Of a stretch of 7,120 bases of DNA, positions 1 through 5,876 are shown one piece after another. Position numbers and translations under genes: made by a program. The notes under the pieces are model-generated. The model did no database searches, was not told the DNA's origin, and worked only from the letters and a program-made list of their open reading frames with translations. The stretch is from an uncultured Nocardiopsis sp. (lineage in GTDB: Bacteria; Actinomycetota; Actinomycetes; Streptosporangiales; Streptosporangiaceae). Location of the stretch: positions 1 through 7,120 of the forward strand of contig CALGOD010000825.1 in assembly GCA_937957845.1 (NCBI GenBank), given 5' to 3'. Position 1 is the stretch's first letter. Each line of letters starts with the position of its first letter.

Positions 1-95
1 ACTGGCACCTGTTCCTGTGGACCCCCTACTGGCTGGCGGGGGGCGTGCTGTTCGCTCTGGCCACCGTCGCCCTGGTACGGGCCACACGTCGCTGA
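1..95 (+). CDS. C-terminal end of a small membrane protein (partial)
   Basis: The reading frame is open from base 3 to a TGA at 93-95 and gives 30 residues, ending in VALVRATRR. Most of the visible tail is one hydrophobic helix (LAGGVLFALATVALV) followed by positively charged residues, as at the cytosolic end of a last transmembrane segment. The start lies outside the window, so the family cannot be fixed. The pattern of an aromatic-Pro-Tyr-Trp turn before a final helix is reminiscent of small integral membrane proteins such as the DUF3995 type, but that is only an impression. The gene converges on the ABC exporter operon and shares a hairpin terminator with it. Confidence 0.6.
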   Translation, partial: WHLFLWTPYWLAGGVLFALATVALVRATRR

Positions 96-110
96 GGACA
101 CCGGTTCCTC

Positions 111-145
111 GGGGCCGTGCGGGTACTTCCGCCCCCCACGGCCCC
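111..145. terminator. Bidirectional hairpin between convergent genes
   Basis: GGGGCCGTG (111-119) is a perfect inverted repeat of CACGGCCCC (137-145). After one mismatch, three more G-C pairs (121-123 with 133-135) extend the stem. It sits between the stop of the + strand tail gene (95) and the stop of the - strand ABC gene (160). No U-tract follows on either strand, which is common for actinobacterial terminators. Being symmetric, it could serve both transcripts. Confidence 0.65.
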
Positions 146-159
146 CTGCCCGACGGGGC

Positions 160-1935
160 TCACACCTCGGCGGTACCGTGCCAGGACCTCCACAGGGCCG
201 AGTAGGGACCGCCGGCGTCCACCAGCTCCTCATGGGCGCCCAGCTCGATGATCCTTCCGTCCTCCACCACGGCCACCCGATCGGCGTCGTGCGCGGTGTG
301 CAGCCGGTGCGCGATCGCGATCACCGTCCGCCCCTCCAACACGGCCGCCAGCGACCGCTCCGTGTTCCGTGCGGCGGTGGGGGCCAGGAGTGAGGTCGCC
401 TCGTCCAGGATCACCGTGTGCGGGTCGGCCAGCACCACACGGGCCAGAGCCAACTGCTGGGCCCGGGCGGCGTCCAGCTTCACGCCGCCCGCGCCCAGTG
501 CGGTGTCCAACCCCTCGGGCAGTTCGCGCGCCCAGTCCGCCCCCACCGCGGACAGCGCGCCGAGCAGCACGTCGTCATCGGCGTTCTCGGCGGCGATGGC
601 CAGGTTCTCGCGCAGCGTTCCGACGAACACGTGGTGCTCCTGACTGACCAGGACGATCCGCCGACGTAGTTCCTCGGGCGCCAGCTCGGCCACGGGCACT
701 CCGCCCACCAGCACACTTCCCGAGCGGGGCGAGTCCACCCCGGCCAGCAGACGGCCGAGTGTGGTCTTGCCGGCCCCCGACGGGCCCACGACCGCCAGCC
801 GCTCGCCCGGAAGCACGGTCAGGTCGATCCCGCGAAGGACGTCCCTGTCGCCGGTGTAGGCGAAACGGGCGCCGTGAACCTCGATCCGGTCGTCGGCGGG
901 GACCCGTGTCACGGCACCGGGGGACACCGACGCCGCGGCCTCTCCCACACCCCGCACACGGGCGAACGACGCCGCACCACTCTGGAGTTGCTCCGCCCAG
1001 TACATGATCTGGCTGCCCGGGGAGTGCAGTTGCTGCATGTACAGACAACAGGTCACCACCACTCCCAGACTCATGCGGCCGTCCAGATAGAACAGCCCGC
1101 CGACCAGTAGGACCACCGCCGTGGGCAGGGCGAGCGAGAGGTCGCCCACCGGGAACAGCACCGATCGCAGACGCAGGGTCGCCCGTCGTGCCCGGTAGAG
1201 CTCCCAGGCGTCCTCCTCGGTACGCGCCACCCGTTCCCGTTGCAGGCCGAAGGCCTCCACGGTGCGCCCGCCCTCGGCCGTGGCGGTCACTCCCTCCAAC
1301 GTGGTCGAGGCGGCCGAACCCTCGGCCAGGTAGGCGGTGCGCGACCGGCGCAGGTACCAGCGCATGGCCAGCCAGAGAGGGGGTACGCCCACCAGGACGA
1401 GCAGGCCGAGCGGAGGACTCAGCCAGAACACCCCCGCCAGCAGGAAGAGGGTCTGCAGTACGGCGGGGAACACCTCGGGGACCGCTCCTCGCAAGGTTCC
1501 GCCGATCACCCCCATGTCGCCGGTGGCGCGGTTGGTCAGGTCACCGGTCCCCGAACGCTCCACCACCCGGGTCGGCAGGGCGAGGACCCGGTCCACGAAC
1601 TCTTCGCGCAGCCGTCCGAGCGTGCGCTCACCGAAGCGGTACGCGCACAGTCGCGCGTACCGGGTCAGCACCAGTTGCGCCAGCGCGCACACCAGGACGC
1701 CGGCGGCCAGCCCGTCGACGGTCGTGACGGAGGCCGTCCCGGACTCCAACAGGTTGATGATCCGCCCCAACAGGTAGGGGCCGGCCAGGCCGGACGCACT
1801 GGACAGGCAGGTCAGCACCACGACCCAGGTCAGTTGTCCGCGGCCCGCGCGCAACAGCCTCCGGACGTCTCGACGTACGGTGGCGGGTTCCGCCACCGGC
1901 AGGTGTTCGTCCCGCTTTCCGGTCCCCGTGCTCAT
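160..1935 (-). CDS. ABC exporter half-transporter, catalytic subunit (TMD-NBD fusion)
   Basis: This 591-residue protein carries an ABC exporter membrane domain (about residues 34-330, six helices predictable by eye) fused to an ATPase domain (about 350-591). ATPase motifs seen are an A-loop aromatic at Tyr360, Walker A GPSGAGKTT at 384-392, Q-loop Gln432, Walker B TVILDEATS at 507-515 with Asp511 and Glu512, and H-loop His543 in IAHRL. The position of the ABC signature reads LDAAR (487-491) instead of LSGGQ, and the D-loop reads SLLA (515-518) instead of SALD. It can therefore bind and hydrolyse ATP only if the signature comes from a partner. The partner is the gene just upstream, whose stop codon overlaps this ATG by four bases (1932-1935), so translation is probably coupled. 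It likely works in the plasma membrane as one half of a heterodimeric drug, peptide or lipid exporter; the cargo is unknown. Confidence 0.95.
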   Translation of the reverse strand: MSTGTGKRDEHLPVAEPATVRRDVRRLLRAGRGQLTWVVVLTCLSSASGLAGPYLLGRIINLLESGTASVTTVDGLAAGVLVCALAQLVLTRYARLCAYRFGERTLGRLREEFVDRVLALPTRVVERSGTGDLTNRATGDMGVIGGTLRGAVPEVFPAVLQTLFLLAGVFWLSPPLGLLVLVGVPPLWLAMRWYLRRSRTAYLAEGSAASTTLEGVTATAEGGRTVEAFGLQRERVARTEEDAWELYRARRATLRLRSVLFPVGDLSLALPTAVVLLVGGLFYLDGRMSLGVVVTCCLYMQQLHSPGSQIMYWAEQLQSGAASFARVRGVGEAAASVSPGAVTRVPADDRIEVHGARFAYTGDRDVLRGIDLTVLPGERLAVVGPSGAGKTTLGRLLAGVDSPRSGSVLVGGVPVAELAPEELRRRIVLVSQEHHVFVGTLRENLAIAAENADDDVLLGALSAVGADWARELPEGLDTALGAGGVKLDAARAQQLALARVVLADPHTVILDEATSLLAPTAARNTERSLAAVLEGRTVIAIAHRLHTAHDADRVAVVEDGRIIELGAHEELVDAGGPYSALWRSWHGTAEV

Positions 1936-3692
1936 GTGTTCTCCTCGTCGGCTCCGCGCAGTACCAGCGAGCGGTAGTCCGGGCGTGTGGCGAGCAGTTC
2001 GGTGTGCGTGCCCGAGGCCACCGCCCGTCCCCCGGCCAGCAGGATCACCCGGTCGGCTCTGGCCAACAGCAACGGGGAGGTGCTCACCACCACGGTCGTA
2101 CGGCCTCGGCGGTCCTCGCGCAGCCGGGCGGCGACCAGCGCCTCGGTGTGCGCGTCCACCGCCGACGTGGGCTCGACGACCAAGAGCACCTCCGGCTCGG
2201 CCAGGACCGCGCGGGCCAGCCGCACCCGCTGGCGCTGTCCACCGGACAGATCGCGTCCCTGTGCCTGCATCATCGAGTCGAGCCCGTCGGGCAGGCCGGG
2301 GACGATGTCCTGTGCTCCCGCGGTCCGAAGCGCCCCGGTGATGTCCTGGTCGCTCCGGTTCCCGTGCACGTCGACCATCTCGCGCAGTGGACCGGCGAAC
2401 AGGTAGGCCTCGTTGTCACCGACGAGGACGCGGTCGCGTACGGGCTTCAGGTCCATGTCGCGCAGTGCGGTGCCGCCCCAGGTGGCGTCGGAGTCGATGT
2501 ACCGGCCGAGGCGTTCCACGACCTCGGCCGCGGCCCCCGGCTCCACCGACACCAGGGCGGTCATCAGCCCCGGTGGGATCCGTGTACCGCTCCGCGGATC
2601 CACCAGCTCGGCGGGTCCCTCCGGGGGAGGCGCGCCGTTTCCCGAGGGAGGGGGAGCGGACCGCAGCAGCCGTACCACCCGGTTCAGCGACACGTACCCG
2701 TGCGTGAGGCCGCCGGCCGCCTCGACCAGGAAGAACACCGGGCCGATGAGGGCCGCCACGTAGCCGTACACGGCGACCATCTCGCCCACGGTGATCTCCC
2801 CGGCCAGCGTCAGCCTGGCGGCGATCCAGGTGACCGCGGCCAAAAAGACCAACGGCAGGCACGTGCTGACGGCCTCGAACCAGCTGTTGGTCGAGCCGAG
2901 CCGGTAACCCTGGTGCAGCAGTTCGGTCGAGCGCTCCCTGTACCGGGCGGCGAACCGCTCCTTGCCGCCGATGCCGCACAGCACCCGCAGTCCGCTCACG
3001 ATGTCGGCCGCCAGGGTGGTCAGGGCGCCCTCCCGCTCCCGGTACTCCCCCTGTCTTCCATGCAGACCGCGCAGGAGCGGTCCGATGGTCACCACGAGCA
3101 GAGGTACACCGATCACCACGACCGCCGCCAGCATGGGGGACACGGTGAAGAGCAGGACCGCGACGCCCGAGTAGGCGATGGCCGCTCCCACGCCGGGCCC
3201 GGTCATCGTGAGGATGTGCGCGATCCGGCCCACGTCCAGGGACTGCACGGCGGACAGCTCCCCGGAGGAGAGCCGGCGGGGAAGGGCCGCGCCCGTGTGG
3301 GCCGCGTGTGCGGCCACCACCCGCATGGTGCGCAGTGAGGCGTCCAAACGTACGAGGGTCATGGTGCGGTGACGCATGATCGCCGAGATGGCGTTGAAGG
3401 CCGCCAGCAGTGCGATCGCCGCCACCCACAGCAGTAGGGCGCTCCGGTCCCCGGCACGCAGACCGTCGTCCACGGCGCGTGCCAGAAGGTAGGGCGGCAC
3501 CACCGTGCCGATCATCCAGACGGTGCCCCAGAAGGACCCGGTCAGGACCCGGCCGGGCTGGGAGGCGATGAGCCACCACAGGTAGCGCCAGGGGCCGCGG
3601 GCGTCCGGGGTTCCTGTCGGGGGCGGTGGTGAACGCGGCTCCGGGGTGTGTCCGCGTGTTCTCGGGGGCGGCGTGGTTCGGGTGTTCGACAC
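1932..3692 (-). CDS. ABC exporter half-transporter with degenerate ATPase domain (partner subunit)
   Basis: This 586-residue protein starts with a proline-rich cytosolic tail (about 7-33), followed by a six-helix ABC exporter membrane domain (about 36-340) and an NBD (about 360-586). The NBD keeps a perfect signature LSGGQRQR (482-489) and D-loop SAVD (510-513). Where Walker A should be it reads VEPGAAAEV (383-391), with no GK(S/T). The Q-loop position is Asp426, Walker B ends VVE with Val506 replacing Asp, and the H-loop position reads STS (Thr538 for His). The strand carrying the A-loop is shortened to a Pro/Gly-rich linker. It should be unable to hydrolyse ATP itself, but can supply the signature to its partner's intact site. 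GTG at 3692 is the first possible start after an in-frame stop at 3723-3725 and has AGGAG nine bases upstream. The open frame and selective motif loss argue against a pseudogene. Confidence 0.93.
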   Translation of the reverse strand: MSNTRTTPPPRTRGHTPEPRSPPPPTGTPDARGPWRYLWWLIASQPGRVLTGSFWGTVWMIGTVVPPYLLARAVDDGLRAGDRSALLLWVAAIALLAAFNAISAIMRHRTMTLVRLDASLRTMRVVAAHAAHTGAALPRRLSSGELSAVQSLDVGRIAHILTMTGPGVGAAIAYSGVAVLLFTVSPMLAAVVVIGVPLLVVTIGPLLRGLHGRQGEYREREGALTTLAADIVSGLRVLCGIGGKERFAARYRERSTELLHQGYRLGSTNSWFEAVSTCLPLVFLAAVTWIAARLTLAGEITVGEMVAVYGYVAALIGPVFFLVEAAGGLTHGYVSLNRVVRLLRSAPPPSGNGAPPPEGPAELVDPRSGTRIPPGLMTALVSVEPGAAAEVVERLGRYIDSDATWGGTALRDMDLKPVRDRVLVGDNEAYLFAGPLREMVDVHGNRSDQDITGALRTAGAQDIVPGLPDGLDSMMQAQGRDLSGGQRQRVRLARAVLAEPEVLLVVEPTSAVDAHTEALVAARLREDRRGRTTVVVSTSPLLLARADRVILLAGGRAVASGTHTELLATRPDYRSLVLRGADEENT

Positions 3693-3808
3693 GCTTCTCC
3701 ACTCCTGTCGGGGGTCCTCCCATCAAACCAAGGGGCCCGGCGCGCCGGAAAGCGGGGTTCTCCGGGGCTTGCGGGCGTTCGTCCGGCGTGCTCTCGGGGA
3801 TGGAACGC

Positions 3809-3830
3809 CCCCCGGCCGAGGCGCCGGGGG
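3809..3830 (-). other. Stem-loop in the probable leader of the ABC exporter operon
   Basis: CCCCCGGC (3809-3816) pairs perfectly with GCCGGGGG (3823-3830) across a six-base loop. It lies about 120 bases upstream of the GTG of the - strand exporter operon. It could be a leader structure, an attenuator or only GC-rich noise; nothing in the sequence decides between them. No U-tract follows it on either strand. Confidence 0.35.
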
Positions 3831-3842
3831 TCCCGGAAAAAG

Positions 3843-3863
3843 ATTCAGTACGGCGTACGGAAT
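3843..3863. promoter_or_regulatory. Palindromic operator-like element, distal copy
   Basis: This is a 21-bp inverted repeat centred on 3853. The core is GTACG-G-CGTAC, flanked by ATTC on the left and GAAT on the right; only one of the ten paired positions mismatches (A3847 against G3859). The 14-mer CAGTACGGCGTACG (3846-3859) recurs exactly at 3904-3917. Length and symmetry fit a binding site for a dimeric helix-turn-helix repressor such as a TetR-family protein, which often controls DrrAB-type exporters. Which regulator binds is inference. Confidence 0.6.
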
Positions 3864-3897
3864 TATCGGGGGGCCTCTGGCGTTCCTTGTCTCGTGC

Positions 3898-3919
3898 GAC
3901 GTACAGTACGGCGTACGTC
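3898..3919. promoter_or_regulatory. Palindromic operator-like element, proximal copy
   Basis: This copy has the same 14-mer core, CAGTACGGCGTACG (3904-3917), as the distal element, with its centre at 3911, 58 bp away. Here the outer flanks differ, and a second overlapping inverted repeat appears: GACGTAC (3898-3904) against GTACGTC (3913-3919). It ends 30 bases before the DrrA-type start codon at 3950, so a bound protein would cover the likely promoter of that operon. Confidence 0.6.
3902..3908. promoter_or_regulatory. Possible overlapping -10 elements on both strands
   Basis: TACAGT (3902-3907, + strand) and TACTGT (3908-3903, - strand) both fit the actinobacterial TANNNT -10 pattern and overlap almost completely, inside the proximal operator. 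By eye, TACTGT is the only TANNNT hexamer on the - strand in the gap. No good -35 box is present at 16-18 bp on either strand, so this is a weak call. Confidence 0.25.
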
Positions 3920-3935
3920 AACAGTCGCCGAGCTC

Positions 3936-3941
3936 GGGGAG
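3936..3941 (+). promoter_or_regulatory. Ribosome binding site that fixes the DrrA-type start
   Basis: GGGGAG at 3936-3941 lies eight bases before GTG 3950, an ideal spacing. A rival GTG at 3941 is in the same frame but overlaps this motif and has no other purine-rich site at a proper distance, so 3950 is preferred. Confidence 0.6.
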
Positions 3942-3949
3942 TGAGCACT

Positions 3950-4909
3950 GTGGAGACGACCGGGTGCGCGATCACCGCGCACGATCTGGGGAAGAGATAC
4001 GGCGGGAACTGGGCGTTGAGGGGGTTCGACCTGTCCGTGCCCACAGGAAGCGTGTGCGGGCTGCTCGGGCCCAACGGCGCGGGCAAGACCACCGCGGTAC
4101 GGATCCTGACCATCCTGCTGCGCGCGGACGAGGGCACCGCCCGCGTCGCCGGGCACGACGTGGCCACCAGGGGGGACCTGGTGCGCGGCAGCATCGGTCT
4201 GGTGGGGCAGAACGCCGCCGTCGACGAGGTGCTCAGCGGGCGGCAGAACCTGGAGATGTTCGGACGCCTCCATCACCTGGGCGCCCGACGTGCCGCCACA
4301 CGGGCGGACGAACTGCTGGAGCGTTTCGACCTGACCGAAACCGGAGGGAAGCCGGTCGGTGCCTACTCCGGGGGCATGCGCCGCCGACTGGACCTGGCGG
4401 CGAGCATGATCACCTCCCCGCCCGTGCTGTTCCTGGACGAGCCCACGACCGGGCTCGACCCGAGGGGTCGCAACGAGGTGTGGAGCGCGGTCCGCGCCCT
4501 GGTGGCGGGCGGCACGACCGTGCTGCTCACCACCCAGTACCTGGAGGAGGCCGACCAGCTGGCCGACCGGATCTCGGTGGTCGACTCGGGCCGTGTGGTG
4601 GCCGACGGCACCCCCGAGGAACTCAGGTCCCGTCTTGGTCGGGACCGACTCGACGTGGTGCTGCGCGACGCCGCCGCCCTCGACAGGGCCGCCGCCCTCA
4701 TCGCGCCTTTGGCGGACGGTCCGCCCGAGACCGAGGCCGACACCCGCCGGATCAGTGTCGGGGTCGAGGACCGTGTCACGACCCTCGTGGAGGTGGCACG
4801 AGTGCTGGAGGAGGCACGAGTCGCGGTGGAGGACATCGCCCTGCGCCGCCCGACCCTGGACGAGGTGTTCCTGCACCTGGTCGGCGACAGGACGGAGGAG
4901 GTCCGATGA
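3950..4909 (+). CDS. DrrA-type ABC exporter ATP-binding protein
   Basis: This 319-residue cytosolic ATPase energises the permease encoded next to it. Motifs in order are Walker A GPNGAGKTT (40-48), Q-loop Gln87, signature SGGMRRR (140-146), Walker B VLFLDEPTTGLD (159-170), and a switch region TTQYLEEAD (194-202) with Gln196 in place of the usual histidine. That glutamine is common in DrrA-like proteins as far as I know the family. The C-terminal domain (about 230-319) ends with LDEVFL (303-308), the conserved motif that DrrA uses for contact with DrrB. The length matches DrrA of the daunorubicin resistance pump (about 320-330). The stop overlaps the next ATG by four bases, so the two subunits are coupled at a near 1:1 ratio. 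It probably serves antibiotic or toxin efflux; no biosynthetic genes are visible here to suggest the substrate. Confidence 0.95.
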   Translation: METTGCAITAHDLGKRYGGNWALRGFDLSVPTGSVCGLLGPNGAGKTTAVRILTILLRADEGTARVAGHDVATRGDLVRGSIGLVGQNAAVDEVLSGRQNLEMFGRLHHLGARRAATRADELLERFDLTETGGKPVGAYSGGMRRRLDLAASMITSPPVLFLDEPTTGLDPRGRNEVWSAVRALVAGGTTVLLTTQYLEEADQLADRISVVDSGRVVADGTPEELRSRLGRDRLDVVLRDAAALDRAAALIAPLADGPPETEADTRRISVGVEDRVTTLVEVARVLEEARVAVEDIALRRPTLDEVFLHLVGDRTEEVR

Positions 4910-5739
4910 ACGACACCACGACCCGGACGGCGGGGAAGCCCACCGCCGCCGACCGTTTTCTGTGGGCGCTCGCGGACGGGTGGACCCTCACCCGTCGCGA
5001 ACTCGCCCACTGGCGGCGCCGTCCCGGACGGCTCCTCGTCGGCCTGCTCTTCCCGGTCCTCATGGTGCTGATGTTCGGATTCCTCTTCGGCGGGGCGATG
5101 ACCGTGCCCGGCGGCGGGGACTACCGGGAGTTCCTCATGCCCGGCATGTTCGCCATGGCGATGGTCTTCGGGGTGGGGGAGACGGTCACCGCCGTGTCCG
5201 ACGACGCCGCGCGTGGGGTGACCGACCGGTTCCGCGCCATGCCCATGGCGTCCTCGGCGGTCGTGGTGGGACGCTGCGCGGCGGACATGCTCAGGTCCAC
5301 GATCACCCTCGCCCTGCTGGTCGCCTGCGGACTGCTGGTGGGATGGCAGTGGAACGGCACCCTCGGCGAGGCCGCGGCCGGGTTCGGACTTCTCCTGCTG
5401 TTGCGCTTCTCCCTGGTGTGGGTGGGCGTCTACGTGGGCCTGCTCGCCCGGGGGGAGGGCGCGGTCTCCGCCGTGCACCTCCTGGAGTTCCCGCTGGGCT
5501 TCCTGTCCAACGCGTTCGTCGCCACGACGACCATGCCGCTCTGGCTCGGCGTCGCCGCGGACTGGAACCCGCTGTCCTCCACCGTTGCCGCCGCCCGTGA
5601 GTTGTTCGGCAACCCGGGCTGGGGAGGAGAGGGCTGGATCGCGCAGAACGCCGTCCTCATGGCGGTGGTCTGGCCGCTGGTGATCACGGCGATCTTCTTC
5701 CCGCTCTGTGTCCGCAGGTTCCGGGCTCTGGGGTCCTGA
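4906..5739 (+). CDS. DrrB-type ABC-2 permease
   Basis: This 277-residue integral membrane protein forms the channel of the DrrAB-type exporter, probably as a dimer with two DrrA-type ATPases. It has a cytosolic N-terminus (about 1-42) with an amphipathic, Arg-rich stretch, then six hydrophobic segments near 43-63, 77-98, 132-147, 157-181, 187-206 and 247-267. Conserved ABC-2 family patterns are the cytosolic loop DRFRAMPMASSAVVVGR (108-123 region, after helix 2) and NPLSSTVAAARELFGNP (221-237) before the last helix. ATG 4906 lies inside the overlap with the upstream stop and has GGAGGAG five to twelve bases before it, a strong ribosome site. A hairpin terminator follows. Confidence 0.95.
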   Translation: MNDTTTRTAGKPTAADRFLWALADGWTLTRRELAHWRRRPGRLLVGLLFPVLMVLMFGFLFGGAMTVPGGGDYREFLMPGMFAMAMVFGVGETVTAVSDDAARGVTDRFRAMPMASSAVVVGRCAADMLRSTITLALLVACGLLVGWQWNGTLGEAAAGFGLLLLLRFSLVWVGVYVGLLARGEGAVSAVHLLEFPLGFLSNAFVATTTMPLWLGVAADWNPLSSTVAAARELFGNPGWGGEGWIAQNAVLMAVVWPLVITAIFFPLCVRRFRALGS

Positions 5740-5757
5740 CCGGAGACGGGCTCGCCT

Positions 5758-5783
5758 CAGGGGGCGTCGTGCGGCGCCCCCTG
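5758..5783 (+). terminator. Hairpin terminator after the DrrAB-type operon
   Basis: CAGGGGGCG (5758-5766) and CGCCCCCTG (5775-5783) form a perfect nine-base-pair stem with an eight-base loop, starting 19 bases after the permease stop codon. There is no U-tract. Because the next gene is convergent, it may also stop transcription coming from the right. The rest of the gap to 5876 holds no gene I can support, only a GC-rich palindrome at 5844-5856. Confidence 0.75.
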
Positions 5784-5876
5784 CGGATCCTCAACGTCGT
5801 CTCGGCCCGGATGCGGGCGAGGCGGTTGGCCACGGGATCGGGCCCGGGGGCCCCGGCTCGGAGCAGCCGTCCGGTC

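Larger units (their letters stand above)
3693..3949. promoter_or_regulatory. Divergent control region between two ABC exporter operons
   Basis: These 257 bases separate the start of the fused ABC exporter operon (- strand) from the start of the DrrA-type operon (+ strand). I see no convincing gene in it: the open frames running through are extensions or shadows of the flanking genes. It holds two copies of a palindromic element near the DrrA side, a strong stem-loop at 3809-3830, and a 12-bp palindrome CCGGCGCGCCGG at 3737-3748. The last two would lie in the 5' leader of the - strand operon if its promoter is near the palindromes. The stretch around 3843-3921 is locally richer in A and T than the coding sequence, as expected of a promoter. 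Confidence 0.7.

Noticed and set aside
1240..1977. + strand open frames opposite the ABC exporter genes
   Set aside because: The translations are Gln/Gly/His/Arg-rich shadows of clearly conserved ABC domains on the - strand.
1932..3692. Degenerate ABC subunit read as a decaying pseudogene
   Set aside because: The frame is uninterrupted, the membrane domain, LSGGQ and D-loop are intact, and the partner has lost exactly the complementary motifs, which points to selection rather than decay.
3626..3949. N-terminal extension of the DrrA-type ATPase to the earliest ATG
   Set aside because: The extension runs through both palindromes and the likely promoter, has no family-like content, and DrrA proteins are about 320 residues. 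GTG 3950 has a well-spaced ribosome site.
2416..4194. 592-residue - strand open frame across the control region
   Set aside because: It overlaps two well-supported genes in other frames, and its translation is Arg/Pro/Gly-rich with no domain. It is an effect of high GC content.
3646..5739. 697-residue + strand open frame covering the ATPase gene in another frame
   Set aside because: Only the part from ATG 4906 is a gene (the permease). The upstream part is a shadow of the ATPase gene, with Arg/Gly-rich low-complexity content.
5844..5856. GC-only palindrome CCGGGG-G-CCCCGG as a second terminator
   Set aside because: It would have almost no loop and no U-tract, and such strings occur by chance at this GC content. 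The hairpin at 5758-5783 is a better terminator.
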